Source: Allocatelliglobosispora scoriae
GTDB lineage: Bacteria; Actinomycetota; Actinomycetes; Mycobacteriales; Micromonosporaceae
Direction of reading: 5' to 3'
Assembly: GCF_014204945.1 (NCBI RefSeq)
Contig: NZ_JACHMN010000002.1
Span: forward strand, 2,379,001-2,443,000
Length of the DNA: 64,000 bases
Below the pieces are notes generated by a model. It ran no database searches. It saw only the letters and a program-made list of their open reading frames with translations, and was not told where the DNA came from. Every line of letters starts with the position of its first letter. Position 1 is the first letter of the stretch. Made by a program: the position numbers and the translations under genes. Of the stretch, positions 26,648-36,055 are shown piece by piece.

Positions 26648-27429
26648 ACCGTCACCAGCTCTTTGAGGTCGTCGAACTTGGCCTCGCCGATGCCCTCGAC
26701 CTGGCGGAGATCGGTGACGCTGCGGAAGCCGCCGCGTTTGTCGCGCCAGTCGATGATCCGCTGGGCGAGGACCGGCCCGACGCCGGGCAGCCCGTCGAGC
26801 TGCGCCAGGGTGGCGAGGTTGAGGTTGACCTTGCCACCACCAGCCACACCGCCGCCTCCACCGGCCACGCCACCGCCCCCGGCGGCACCGCCCGCCGGAG
26901 CTCCCACGGTGATGAGCTCGCCGTCGACGACCTTGCGGGCGAGGTTGAGGCCGGTCAGATCGGTCCCGGGCAGCACACCACCGGCGGCGGTGATCGCGTC
27001 GGCGACCCGCGAACCGGGGGTCAGGCGAACCAGACCCGGCGTCTTGACCTTGCCGCCGACCGCGACGACGAGCGCCACGCCGACATCGGCGGGAGCGGAG
27101 GCGGCGGTCGAGAAGGAGGGTGCCGGCGCGACCGGCTGCGCCGTCGGCCTGGTCCACCAGACGAAGGCCGCCGCGCCCACCACCACGACGGCAGCCACCG
27201 CAGCCAGTGCCTTCAGCCCAGGCCTGCCCGGATCGAAAGCGCCCGGCAGCGTTGTGGCGCCGGCCGTCCCATCGGCCCCTCTCCCATGGGACGGCCGGCC
27301 GCCGTGCGGAGATCCATCGCGATCGGGGACTCCTGCTTGGCCCTGAGCACCGCGGATGCCAGAGGCACCGCCGACCACGGCGTCGAGCCGGCGGCTCACC
27401 CAGTCATCGCGTTCCACCGAATCCCGCAC
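26644..27429 (-). CDS. comEA: ComEA-like helix-hairpin-helix DNA-binding protein
   Basis: 261 residues. An N-terminal soluble tail of about 85 residues is followed by one transmembrane helix (about 93-112), a SLBB domain (about 130-185, with TPGLVRLTPGSRVADAITAAGG), a Gly-rich linker of about 20 residues and a C-terminal helix-hairpin-helix pair (NLNLATLAQLDGLPGVGPVLAQRI). The HhH domain binds double-stranded DNA outside the membrane. The start is GTG 27429. It overlaps comEC and so is translationally coupled. Confidence 0.9.
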   Translation of the reverse strand: MRDSVERDDWVSRRLDAVVGGASGIRGAQGQAGVPDRDGSPHGGRPSHGRGADGTAGATTLPGAFDPGRPGLKALAAVAAVVVVGAAAFVWWTRPTAQPVAPAPSFSTAASAPADVGVALVVAVGGKVKTPGLVRLTPGSRVADAITAAGGVLPGTDLTGLNLARKVVDGELITVGAPAGGAAGGGGVAGGGGGVAGGGKVNLNLATLAQLDGLPGVGPVLAQRIIDWRDKRGGFRSVTDLRQVEGIGEAKFDDLKELVTV

Positions 27430-27519
27430 ACCGAGGACGCTAGGCGGGGCTACCCGATGGGCGACAGCGGAGAAACACGCCGCCTGTGGACAACGGAGCT
27501 ATGTGGACAACGCGAAAGA

Positions 27520-28365
27520 TCAGGCGCTGCGGCGGTGTATCACTATTCCTGCGACGCCCGGTCCGACGTGAGCGGCGATCGTCGCGCTGATCTCCGTCAC
27601 GTGCAGGTCGCGGATGCGATCGCCGAGGCGGGCGCGGATGGCGTCGACGAGGAGGGAGGCACGATCGGGTGAGTCGAGATGCTGCACGGCGACATCGACC
27701 GGAGAGTCCTTCGCCGCCAGGGCGGCGAGGTCGACGAGGCGGTCGAGGGCCTTGGCCGTGGTGCGGACCCGGTCGCAGGAGACGATCGTGCCGTCCTCCA
27801 CGTGCAGGATGGGCTTGACGGCGAGCGCGGTGCCGACGAGCTTCGACGCGGCGCCGATGCGCCCGCCCTGGCGCAGGTGCTCCAGGGTGTCGACATAGAA
27901 GTAGACATCGGTCTCCGAGGCCGCGAGCTCGGCGGCCCGACGGACGGCGGCGATCTCCTGCCCGAGGGCGGCTGCCGCCTGCGCCTCGATCGCGGCGAAG
28001 CCGAGACCCATGCCCGTCGACCCCGAGTCGACCACCTCGATCGCACCGCCGACCTCCGCCGCGGCGAGGTGTGCGGCCTCGATGGTGCCGGAGAGCCGGG
28101 CGGAGATGTGCACGGAGACGATCCCGGTCGCACCGGCCTCGAAGGCTGCGCGATAGGCGGCGGCGAACTCGCCCGGGGTCGGGCGCGAGGTGGTTATCTT
28201 CGTACGCCTGTCGGCGAGTGCCTTCGCCACCCCGACAGGCGTGACGTCGATCCCCTCCCGACCGGCCTGATCGTTGATGACCACCGAGAGCGGGACGACC
28301 GTTATCGACCCATTAGCCCCGGCAGGCAGCGCAGACGTGGAGTCAGTGACCACCGCGACCGTCAT
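27520..28365 (-). CDS. DegV-family fatty-acid-binding protein
   Basis: 281 residues. The start TVAVVTDSTSALP and the later TSRPTPGEFAAAYRAAFEAGA (split motif about residues 75-95) followed by SVHISARLSGT are characteristic of DegV. In firmicutes the related FakB proteins present fatty acids to the kinase FakA; no FakA is in this window. ATG 28365 is chosen over a TTG three codons upstream. The gene is about 18 bases after the preceding lipoprotein start region on the same strand, so both can be in one unit, followed by comEA 90 bases downstream. Confidence 0.88.
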   Translation of the reverse strand: MTVAVVTDSTSALPAGANGSITVVPLSVVINDQAGREGIDVTPVGVAKALADRRTKITTSRPTPGEFAAAYRAAFEAGATGIVSVHISARLSGTIEAAHLAAAEVGGAIEVVDSGSTGMGLGFAAIEAQAAAALGQEIAAVRRAAELAASETDVYFYVDTLEHLRQGGRIGAASKLVGTALAVKPILHVEDGTIVSCDRVRTTAKALDRLVDLAALAAKDSPVDVAVQHLDSPDRASLLVDAIRARLGDRIRDLHVTEISATIAAHVGPGVAGIVIHRRSA

Positions 28366-28383
28366 GGACGACAACGTAGCCGA

Positions 28384-28788
28384 TCAAGCCGCCCTTGCCG
28401 AGAGCACCTCCAGCGGCGTCCCAATCTGGCATATCGTCGCGAGGTCGCTGCGGACCACACCGCGCACGACGACATCGGCGCCGTCACTGAGGATCGCGCG
28501 GTCGCCGCCGAGCAATTCATAGGTCTTGGTGCCGACCTTGAGCCCCCAGCAGCCGCCCTCGACCCCGGAGAAGACCACGGTGCCGGTGAGCGTGACCTCG
28601 CCGGCCACCGGCGAAGCGGCCGAAGGCGCTGCGGTCGGCGACGACATGGAAGGCTGCGAGCTGGGTGGACCGGTCACGATGCCTCCGGTGGGGGAGGGTG
28701 ATCCCGTGGCCGACGGCGATGCCTGCTGGCAGGCCGCGACCGCGAGACCGGTGATCAGGAGAGCGACGGTGCTCCGACCGAGCTTCAT
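28384..28788 (-). CDS. Small lipoprotein with Ser/Pro linker
   Basis: 134 residues. The signal ends in the lipobox LAVAAC (Cys at about 20), so it is lipid-anchored outside the membrane. A Ser/Pro/Thr-rich linker (about 22-65) leads to a small beta-rich domain (about 68-130) with CWGLKVGTKTYELLGG and a second Cys near the end (ATICQIG), which may form a disulfide. The domain looks like a short OB-fold, but I cannot name the family. ATG 28788 is chosen by the signal peptide; the longer frame starts with ten unsupported residues. Confidence 0.7.
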   Translation of the reverse strand: MKLGRSTVALLITGLAVAACQQASPSATGSPSPTGGIVTGPPSSQPSMSSPTAAPSAASPVAGEVTLTGTVVFSGVEGGCWGLKVGTKTYELLGGDRAILSDGADVVVRGVVRSDLATICQIGTPLEVLSARAA

Positions 28789-28837
28789 ACCTCGCAGACT
28801 ACCTCGCGGAACCGGCAAGGGCAGCGGACGGACAGCG

Positions 28838-28869
28838 GGGAGGCCGGCACCGGAGAGCGCCGACCTCCC
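28838..28869 (-). terminator. Terminator hairpin after the NAD-GDH gene
   Basis: Arms GGGAGGCCGGC (28838-28848) and GCCGACCTCCC (28859-28869), one mismatch, loop of ten. It starts 15 bases beyond the stop codon at 28884. Confidence 0.65.
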
Positions 28870-28883
28870 GCCGACAGGAACCC

Positions 28884-31800
28884 TTACCGCGTCACGACGA
28901 GCTGACGGATCTGGCGCAGCAGCACCGACAGCGCCGCCAGGTCCGCCCGAATGCCGTCGAGTTCACCGATGGCGTTCCGCGTACGCTGGATCGCCGAGTC
29001 GTTGAGCTGCTCCCACTTGTCCACCCTGGTGTGCGGGTCGTCCTCCGCCGAGCCGACCGCGAGCACCTCCGTGGTGAGCGCGGCGAGTGCGGCGTAGAGG
29101 TCGTAGCGCAGCGCCATCCGGGCCAGTGTCTGCCACCGGTCCTGCCGCGGCAGCATCGAGATCTTGGTGAGCAGGTCGTCGACCCGGAACCGCTCCGACA
29201 GGACGAAGTAGACACCCGCCACCTCCTCGACCGCGCGACCGGTGGCGATCGACACCTCGACGACATCGAGCAGGCAGAAGCTGTGCAGGATCCGGGTGCC
29301 CCAGTCGGCGAGCTTCACCGGCACACCACCCTCGACGAGCCGGGCCGCGTGGGCGACGATCGCCTCCCGCTCGGCACCGAGGAAGAGGGTGTCGAGGCGT
29401 GGCATGAGCGCCGCGACGCCGGGGTGGAGCCGCTCGACCTCGCCGGGCACGTCCATCGGCGAGCGCCGGGACTGGACGAGCCACCGCGAGGCGCGGTCCA
29501 TCAGCCGTCGGGCTTCCAGGTAGATCGAGGTCTGCGCCTCGGTCGGCACCTGGTTGTCGAGCTTCTCGACCTCGTGCCACAGCGCGGGCAGGTCGTAGAC
29601 GTCGCGGACCACGGCGTACGAGCGCAGCACGTCGGCGGCGGTTGCTCCGGTCTCCTCGACCGTCCGGAAGACCCAGGAGATGCCGCCCCGGTTGACCGCT
29701 TCGTTGACCATGACCGTGGTGACGATCTCCCGGCGCAGCGGGTGGTTCGCCATCGCACCGGCGTAGCGTTCCCGCAGCGGCGTGGGGAAGTAGTCCCGCA
29801 GCAGGTCGAAGGTCCACGCGTCGTCGGGCAGGCTGGAGTGCAGGATCTCCTCTTCGAGGGCGATCTTGACGTATGCCATGAGGACGGCGAACTCGGGACC
29901 GGTGAGCCCCTGCCCGGCCGCACCGCGGGCGGCGAGTTCCTCGTCGGTGGGGAGCGCCTCGAGTGCCCGGTTGAGCTTGCCGGACTGCTCCAGCGAGGTG
30001 ATGAGCCGCCGGTGCACGGGGAGCAGAGAGTGCGCCTGCGCGTGCGCGTTGCCGAGTGCCGTGGCCTGCAGGTAGTTGTCCCGCAGCACCAGCGCCGCGA
30101 CCTCGTCGGTCATCTCGGCGAGCAGCGCGTTGCGGTCCTCGGTCGCGAGGGAGGTGTCCGACGCGAGCAGGATCTTGATGTTGACCTCGTGGTCGGAGCA
30201 GTCGACACCCGCCGAGTTGTCGATGAAGTCGGCGAAGACGTGGCCGCCCGCCTGGGCGTACTCGATGCGGCCTTTTTGGGTGAGGCCGAGGTTGCCGCCC
30301 TCGCCGACCACCCGGGCGCGCAGATGCGCGCCGTTGACGCGGATGGCGTCGTTGGCCTTGTCGCCCACGTCGGCGTGCGACTCGGCGGCGGCCTTGACGT
30401 AGGTGCCGATGCCGCCGTTCCAGAGCAGGTCGACGGGGGCGAGCAGGATCGCCTTCATCAATTCGGGCGGGCTCATCGCGTCGACCCCGGCGCCGAGGCC
30501 GAGCGCGGCCCGGACCTCGGGGCTGATCGGGATCGATTTGGCCGTCCGCGGGAAGATGCCGCCGCCGGCCGAGATGAGCGTCTTGTCGTAGTCGTCCCAC
30601 GAGGAGCGGGACAGCGCGAACATGCGGCGCCGCTCGGCGATCGAGGTCGCCGCGTCGGGGGTGGGGTCGAGGAAGATGTGCCGGTGGTCGAAGGCCGCGA
30701 CGAGGCGGATGTGCTCGGAGAGCAGCATGCCGTTGCCGAAGACGTCGCCGGACATGTCGCCGACGCCGACCACGGTGAAGTCCTGCGTCTGGATGTCGGT
30801 GCCGAGGTCGCGGAAGTGCCGCTTCACCGACTCCCAGGCACCCTTCGCGGTGATCCCCATCCCCTTGTGGTCATAACCGGCCGAGCCTCCGGAAGCGAAC
30901 GCGTCACCGAGCCAGTGGCCGTAGGCGACGGAGATCTCGTTGGCGATGTCGCTGAAGGTCGCCGTGCCCTTGTCGGCCGCGACGACCAGGTAGGCGTCGT
31001 CGCCGTCGTGGCGCACGACATCCTTGGGCGGCACGATCTCGCCGCCGACCAGGTTGTCGGTCACGTCGAGCAGCGCCGCGATGAAGAGCCGATAGCAGGT
31101 CACGCCCTCGGCCATGAACGCGTCGCGGTCCGACGACGGCGGCGCCTGCTTGAGCACGAAACCGCCCTTCGCGCCGACCGGCACGATCACCGCGTTCTTC
31201 ACCATCTGGGCCTTGACCAGGCCCAAGACCTCGGTCCGGAAGTCGTCGCGCCGGTCGGACCAGCGCAGGCCGCCGCGCGCCACCGAACCGAACCGGAGGT
31301 GTACGCCTTCGAAGCGCGGCGAATACACGAAGATCTCGTACTTCGGCCGGGGTGCGGGCAGCTCCGGGATCGCCTGCGGGTCCAGCTTGAAGGCGACGTA
31401 GGACTTGGGCCGCGAGTCGTTGCCCTTCTGATAGAAGCTGGTCCGCAGCGTCGCTTGGATCAGGGTGAGGTAGTTGCGCAGGATCCGGTCCTGGTCGAGG
31501 CTGGTCACGGCGTCGAGCTGCCGACCGATCGCCGCGACGAGCTCCTTGCTCTGCACCGACCGGTCCTCGGGCGTGAGGTCGAGACCGGGATCGAAGCGGG
31601 TCTCGAAGAGCGCGACGAGCTGCGCCGCGATCACCGGGTAGGTGACGAAGGTCGTCTCCATCGACTCCTGCGTGAAGACCGTGCCGGTCTGCCGGAGATA
31701 TTTCGCGTAGGCGCGCAGCACCACGACCTGCCGCCATGTCAGACCGGCCCGGACGAGCAGCTCGTTGAAGCCGTCGACCTCCGCCTCGTCGCGCCAGGCG

Positions 31801-33797
31801 GCGCCGAACGCGTTCTCCACGTGCGCCCGGACACCGGTCAGCTCCCGTGCCCCCTCGGGCAGCCGCAGCCCGAAGTCGTAGAGGAAGACCCGGCCGTCGG
31901 AGCGGGACACCTCGTAGGGGCGCTCGTCGATCACCTTCACGCCGAGCGAGTGGAGCACGGGCAGGACGGAGGAGAGCATCATCGGCTCGCCGTACCGGAA
32001 GATCTTGAAACGGACGTCGGAGTCGTCCTTGCGGCGCCGGAACAGGTGCAGTTCCAGCTGTCCAGGTTCCTCCAGCAGTTCGAGTTTCGCCAGGTCCTGG
32101 ACGGCCTCGTAGGCGTTGTAACCGTCCTTGTAGGTTTCCGGCAGCGCGTCGGCGTAGCGGTGGAACAGCGCCTTGCCGTGCTCGTCGCCGAGCTTGTGCG
32201 ACAGCACGATCTTGAAGTCGTCGTCCCAGGAGCGGGTGGCGTCGGCGAGCAGCTCGGCGAGGCGGTCGGTGTCGATCTCCCCCGGCGGCTCGTTGGGGTC
32301 GACCCGCACGATGAAGTGTGCTCTGGCCAGCGCGGACTCGCTCACCCGGGTGGTGTAGTCGAGCCCGACGCCGTTGAGCTCGCGCAGCAGGATGTCCTGC
32401 ATCGCGAGGCGGTGCGCGGTGGTGAACCGGTCGCGCGGCAGGTAGACCAGGCACGAGATGAACCGGCCGTAGGCGTCCTTGCGCAGGAACAGCCGCAGCT
32501 GCCGGCGCCCGGCCATCCGCAGCACGCCCACCGAGGCCTGGAAGAGGTCGTCGGTGCCGATCTGGAAGAGCTCGTCGCGCGGGTAGCTCTCCAGGATCTC
32601 CAGCAGGTCCTTGCCGGAGTGGCTGCGCGGGCTGAGCCCCGACCGGTCCAGGACCGCCGCGACCTTCCGCTTCACCACGGGCAGGTCCCGCACGCTGGTG
32701 CGATATGCCGCCGACGAGAAGAGTCCCAGGAAGCGGCGCTCCCCCACGACCTCGCCGTTGCCGTCGAAGATCTTGAAGCCGATGTAGTCGAGGTAGGCGG
32801 ATCGGTGCACGGTGGCCCGGGAATTGGCCTTCGTGATGATCAGCAGCCGCTTCTCCAGCGCCTTGCGATAGGCCTCCGGCGTCATCGAGTCCAGCTCGCG
32901 CGGCGCGAGCTGGTCCGCCCGCAGGATCCCCAACCCCGTGCCGGGTACGGCGGTGAGCAGGTGCTCGTCGACGAGCTTGTACTCCCGGTACCCCAGGAAG
33001 GTGAAGTGGTTGTCGGCGAGCCACCGCAGCAGCTCCACCGAGTCGGTGATGTCCTTGTCCGGCACCGGCAGCACTGCGGCGGTCAGCTCGTCGGCGAGCC
33101 CCAGCGCCTGTGCGCGCATCTTCGGCCAGTCCTCGACCGCGTCGCGCACGTCGCCCAGCACCCGGCGCAGCTCGCGCTCCAGGTGCTCCGCCTCGTCGGG
33201 ATCGCGGACCGGATCCACCTCCAGGCGCATCCAGCTCTCGACGAGGTCGCCGTGGATCGCGTCGTCGGGCTCGACATCGGCGCAGACCTCGGTCAGCTCG
33301 CCGCCCGCCTCGCGACGGACCACGATCACCGGGTGCACCAGCAGGTGCACGTCGAGGTTGCGCGCGCTGAGCGCGGCGGTGATCGAGTCGACCAGGAACG
33401 GCATGTCGTCGACGACGACCTCGATCGCCGTGTGGTGCCCGTCGGAGGTGAGTCCCGTGCGCAGCTTCAGCTCACCGGCGACCCGCTGCCGGGCCAGCTC
33501 ACGGTGCCCGCGCGCGGCCGAGAGCAGCTCGGACGGCGAGAGGCCGACCATCTCCTCGTCGGGGGCGAAGCGCCAGAACCGGCCCACCAGGTTGGCGTCG
33601 TCGAGATTGTCCCCGGCCAGGGCGACCGCGTCCGCGACGAGCCGCTCGGTACTGGGCATCTCCTCGCCGAGGTCATCGTCGCCGTCCGCCTCGTCCATCA
33701 GCGGTTCGACGCCGTCCCACTCCGGAGAGTCCTCGCTCGTGCCCGTATGCACGACTTCGGCTCGCTCCGTCAGCTCGTCCGCACCGTTCGGTGCCAT
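28884..33797 (-). CDS. gdh: NAD-dependent glutamate dehydrogenase, 180-kDa class
   Basis: 1637 residues, in the 1600-1650 range of the large NAD-GDH first described in Streptomyces. It deaminates glutamate to 2-oxoglutarate and ammonia with NAD+. The N-terminal ACT-like regulatory regions (about 60-700) precede the catalytic domain, where KGGFVLKQ (about 885) carries the active-site Lys and a GVGDMSGDVFGNGML stretch (about 1010) is the dinucleotide fold. A long C-terminal helical domain ends the protein. ATG 33797 has GAGGGGAG upstream. Very long antisense frames over this gene are compositional shadows. It stands alone and is divergent from the PBP gene. Confidence 0.95.
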   Translation of the reverse strand: MAPNGADELTERAEVVHTGTSEDSPEWDGVEPLMDEADGDDDLGEEMPSTERLVADAVALAGDNLDDANLVGRFWRFAPDEEMVGLSPSELLSAARGHRELARQRVAGELKLRTGLTSDGHHTAIEVVVDDMPFLVDSITAALSARNLDVHLLVHPVIVVRREAGGELTEVCADVEPDDAIHGDLVESWMRLEVDPVRDPDEAEHLERELRRVLGDVRDAVEDWPKMRAQALGLADELTAAVLPVPDKDITDSVELLRWLADNHFTFLGYREYKLVDEHLLTAVPGTGLGILRADQLAPRELDSMTPEAYRKALEKRLLIITKANSRATVHRSAYLDYIGFKIFDGNGEVVGERRFLGLFSSAAYRTSVRDLPVVKRKVAAVLDRSGLSPRSHSGKDLLEILESYPRDELFQIGTDDLFQASVGVLRMAGRRQLRLFLRKDAYGRFISCLVYLPRDRFTTAHRLAMQDILLRELNGVGLDYTTRVSESALARAHFIVRVDPNEPPGEIDTDRLAELLADATRSWDDDFKIVLSHKLGDEHGKALFHRYADALPETYKDGYNAYEAVQDLAKLELLEEPGQLELHLFRRRKDDSDVRFKIFRYGEPMMLSSVLPVLHSLGVKVIDERPYEVSRSDGRVFLYDFGLRLPEGARELTGVRAHVENAFGAAWRDEAEVDGFNELLVRAGLTWRQVVVLRAYAKYLRQTGTVFTQESMETTFVTYPVIAAQLVALFETRFDPGLDLTPEDRSVQSKELVAAIGRQLDAVTSLDQDRILRNYLTLIQATLRTSFYQKGNDSRPKSYVAFKLDPQAIPELPAPRPKYEIFVYSPRFEGVHLRFGSVARGGLRWSDRRDDFRTEVLGLVKAQMVKNAVIVPVGAKGGFVLKQAPPSSDRDAFMAEGVTCYRLFIAALLDVTDNLVGGEIVPPKDVVRHDGDDAYLVVAADKGTATFSDIANEISVAYGHWLGDAFASGGSAGYDHKGMGITAKGAWESVKRHFRDLGTDIQTQDFTVVGVGDMSGDVFGNGMLLSEHIRLVAAFDHRHIFLDPTPDAATSIAERRRMFALSRSSWDDYDKTLISAGGGIFPRTAKSIPISPEVRAALGLGAGVDAMSPPELMKAILLAPVDLLWNGGIGTYVKAAAESHADVGDKANDAIRVNGAHLRARVVGEGGNLGLTQKGRIEYAQAGGHVFADFIDNSAGVDCSDHEVNIKILLASDTSLATEDRNALLAEMTDEVAALVLRDNYLQATALGNAHAQAHSLLPVHRRLITSLEQSGKLNRALEALPTDEELAARGAAGQGLTGPEFAVLMAYVKIALEEEILHSSLPDDAWTFDLLRDYFPTPLRERYAGAMANHPLRREIVTTVMVNEAVNRGGISWVFRTVEETGATAADVLRSYAVVRDVYDLPALWHEVEKLDNQVPTEAQTSIYLEARRLMDRASRWLVQSRRSPMDVPGEVERLHPGVAALMPRLDTLFLGAEREAIVAHAARLVEGGVPVKLADWGTRILHSFCLLDVVEVSIATGRAVEEVAGVYFVLSERFRVDDLLTKISMLPRQDRWQTLARMALRYDLYAALAALTTEVLAVGSAEDDPHTRVDKWEQLNDSAIQRTRNAIGELDGIRADLAALSVLLRQIRQLVVTR

Positions 33798-33975
33798 CGC
33801 TCGCGCTCCCCTCACCCACCACGCTGTGGGCTAACTGATCCGACCCCAGCCTATGACAGTCTTCCCCAGCCGCCATTGCGACCATGCGCTCATACCCTGT
33901 CGGGTCTAGGCGCCACTAACGATCGAGGGCCGAACGGGGTCGCGGTCACGCGTACCCGTGCAGCAGAATCAAAAC

Positions 33976-35880
33976 GTGTTGAAGCGAGCAGCCGCCCTGG
34001 CGTGCACCCTGATCCTGTCCACAGCAACCCTGGTGGGGTGCTCGGACGACCCCAGCCCGGACGACCCGCTGGCGCTCTTCGCCGCAGGCTGGTCGGCGGG
34101 GCAGTTCGACAGCAAGCTCGCCTTCGCCTCGCCGACGGGCCAGGCGGTCAACCCGAGCACGGTCGCTGACGAGCTCAAGGCGTACGGCGGGACGCTGGGC
34201 AAACCTGTGGTCAAGGTCACCGGCAAGGCGACCGGCTCCGAGACCGCGGTCACCGGCCCGATCACCGTCGACTGGGCGCTGCCCGGTGGTCAGCACTGGA
34301 CCTACCCCTCGCAGGTACGCCTGACGAAAGCCGGCGAGAACTGGCAGGTCGTGTGGGAGCCGAAGATCGTGCACGAGAAGCTGAACCCCGGTGACTCCTT
34401 CGCCACCCGCAGCCTCACCGCCCTGCGCGGCGACGTGATCGACGCCAAGGGCCAGCCGATCGTCAGCAAGCAGCCCGTCGTCACCGTGGGCATCGAGCCC
34501 CGGAAGGTGAAGGACCTCCCCACCCTGCTCCTGGTCCTCGACGGCGAGTTCAAGAAGGTCGGCATCACCCTCGACTTCGCCGACGTGCCGGCCCGGGTCA
34601 AGGCGGCCAAGCCGGACGGCTTCGTCGAGCTGGTGACCCTGCGCCGCCCCGCCTACATGACGATCCGCGACATCATCCAGCCGCTGGAGGGCACCGCCTT
34701 CATCGAGGGCGAGCTGCCGCTGGCGCCGAGCCGGGTCTACGCCCGCGCGCTGCTCGGCTCCGTCGGCGACGTGACCAAGGAGATGATGGACGCCGCCCCC
34801 GGCAAGTACGAGATCGGTGACCAGGTCGGCATGGGCGGCCTGCAGAAGAAGTACGACGACAGGCTGCGCGGCACCGAGGGAGCCCGGGTCGTCATCAGCC
34901 ACAAGGGTGCCGACGGCGGCGTCGTCGACATCACCGCGCACGAGGTCGCGGCGGTCAACGGGAGCCCGCTGAAGCTCACCCTCGACGCGAAGACCCAGAA
35001 CGCGGCCGACAAGGCGCTCGCGGGCAAGAAGGACCGGCGTACCTCCATCGTCGCGATCCGGATCAGCGACGGCCAGGTGCTGGCCGCGGCGAACGGGCCC
35101 GACGGCGGCGGGGAGAACCTGGCCTTCACCGCGCAGGTCCCGCCGGGCTCGACCTTCAAGGTCGTCTCCGCGTTCGGGCTGGTCGACAACGGATCCGTCA
35201 CTCCCGACACGATCGTGGCATGCCCCAAGGAGTTCAGCGTCTCCGGCCGCGTCTTCCACAACGCGCACGACTTCGAGCTCGGTGACGTGGCCTTCCGCCT
35301 GGACATGGCGAAGTCCTGCAACACCGCCTTCGCCTCGCTCGCCCCCAAGCTCGGCCCCGACGGCCTCGCCTCTGCGGGCATGGCGCTGGGCCTGGGGACG
35401 CCGTGGGATCTGGGCGCCGATGCGTTCAGCGGCGCGGTCTCGACCGGCGGCTCCGACGTCGAGCGGGCTGCCGCGTCGTTCGGGCAGGGTACGACCGTGG
35501 TCTCGCCGATCGCGATGGCCGGTGCGGTCGCCGGGATCGCTCGGGGACAGTGGAAGCAGCCGACGCTCGTGCTCGATCCGGCTCCGGCCAAGCCCGCGCC
35601 GGATGGTGCGGCGTTGAAGCCGGCGACGGTGGACGCGCTGAAGCTGATGCTGCGCGAGGTCGTGACGATGGGGACCGGCAAGACGCTCTCGGATGTGCCG
35701 GGCGGCCCGGTGTACGGCAAGACCGGGACGGCCGAGTTCGACGGTGACCCTTCGCATACGCACGCCTGGTTCGTGGGGTGGCAGGGTGACGTGGCGTTTG
35801 CGGTGTTCGTGGAGAACGGCGGGGACAGCACGTCCAGCGCTGTGCCGTTGACCGAGGCGTTTTTGCGGGCGTTGCGCTGA
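33976..35880 (+). CDS. Penicillin-binding protein with MecA-like N-terminal domain (lipoprotein)
   Basis: 634 residues. The start MLKRAAALACTLILSTATLVGC is a lipoprotein signal with LVGC lipobox. An NTF2-like MecA N-terminal domain (about 30-140) and a PBP dimerisation region (about 145-320) come before the transpeptidase domain. The three active-site motifs are all present: SxxK as STFK (Ser near 392), SxN as SCN (near 447) and KTG (near 582). It is therefore a class B type PBP that cross-links peptidoglycan. Such MecA-like proteins can have low beta-lactam affinity, but that is not visible. GTG 33976 was chosen by the signal peptide; GTG 33958 is an alternative. Confidence 0.9.
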   Translation: MLKRAAALACTLILSTATLVGCSDDPSPDDPLALFAAGWSAGQFDSKLAFASPTGQAVNPSTVADELKAYGGTLGKPVVKVTGKATGSETAVTGPITVDWALPGGQHWTYPSQVRLTKAGENWQVVWEPKIVHEKLNPGDSFATRSLTALRGDVIDAKGQPIVSKQPVVTVGIEPRKVKDLPTLLLVLDGEFKKVGITLDFADVPARVKAAKPDGFVELVTLRRPAYMTIRDIIQPLEGTAFIEGELPLAPSRVYARALLGSVGDVTKEMMDAAPGKYEIGDQVGMGGLQKKYDDRLRGTEGARVVISHKGADGGVVDITAHEVAAVNGSPLKLTLDAKTQNAADKALAGKKDRRTSIVAIRISDGQVLAAANGPDGGGENLAFTAQVPPGSTFKVVSAFGLVDNGSVTPDTIVACPKEFSVSGRVFHNAHDFELGDVAFRLDMAKSCNTAFASLAPKLGPDGLASAGMALGLGTPWDLGADAFSGAVSTGGSDVERAAASFGQGTTVVSPIAMAGAVAGIARGQWKQPTLVLDPAPAKPAPDGAALKPATVDALKLMLREVVTMGTGKTLSDVPGGPVYGKTGTAEFDGDPSHTHAWFVGWQGDVAFAVFVENGGDSTSSAVPLTEAFLRALR

Positions 35881-35900
35881 GGCGTTTTTGGTCGCGCTTA

Positions 35901-35977
35901 GCGGTTTCTGGGGCGGCGTCACCCACTCTGGGCGGTCAGGCTTGATCCCGACGTGGGTGACGCCGCCCAGAAACCGC
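35901..35977. repeat. Intergenic inverted repeat, family C
   Basis: Arms of 26 and 25 bases (35901-35926 and 35953-35977) are complementary apart from one extra G, with a 26-base loop. Core is GGCGGCGTCACCCAC. The element lies 20 bases after the PBP stop and between convergent genes. The rest of the gap to 36055 holds nothing I recognise. Confidence 0.85.
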
Positions 35978-36055
35978 GTTGTGGTGGCGCACGGCTGGGA
36001 GGGTTGCGGCTTGACGGCTGATATGGACCGTTAGGAACTTCTCGTTGGTGCTGTG

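Noticed and set aside
24170-27429. Evidence for natural competence
   Set aside because: comEA and comEC are widespread in actinobacteria not known to be competent, and no pilus or ComF genes are visible.
29031-34169. Very long plus-strand open frame (about 1700 codons) opposite the NAD-GDH gene
   Set aside because: It is antisense to a clearly recognised enzyme, has Arg/His/Val/Asp/Leu-biased composition with no motif or signal, and is explained by strong G/C third-position bias of the real gene.
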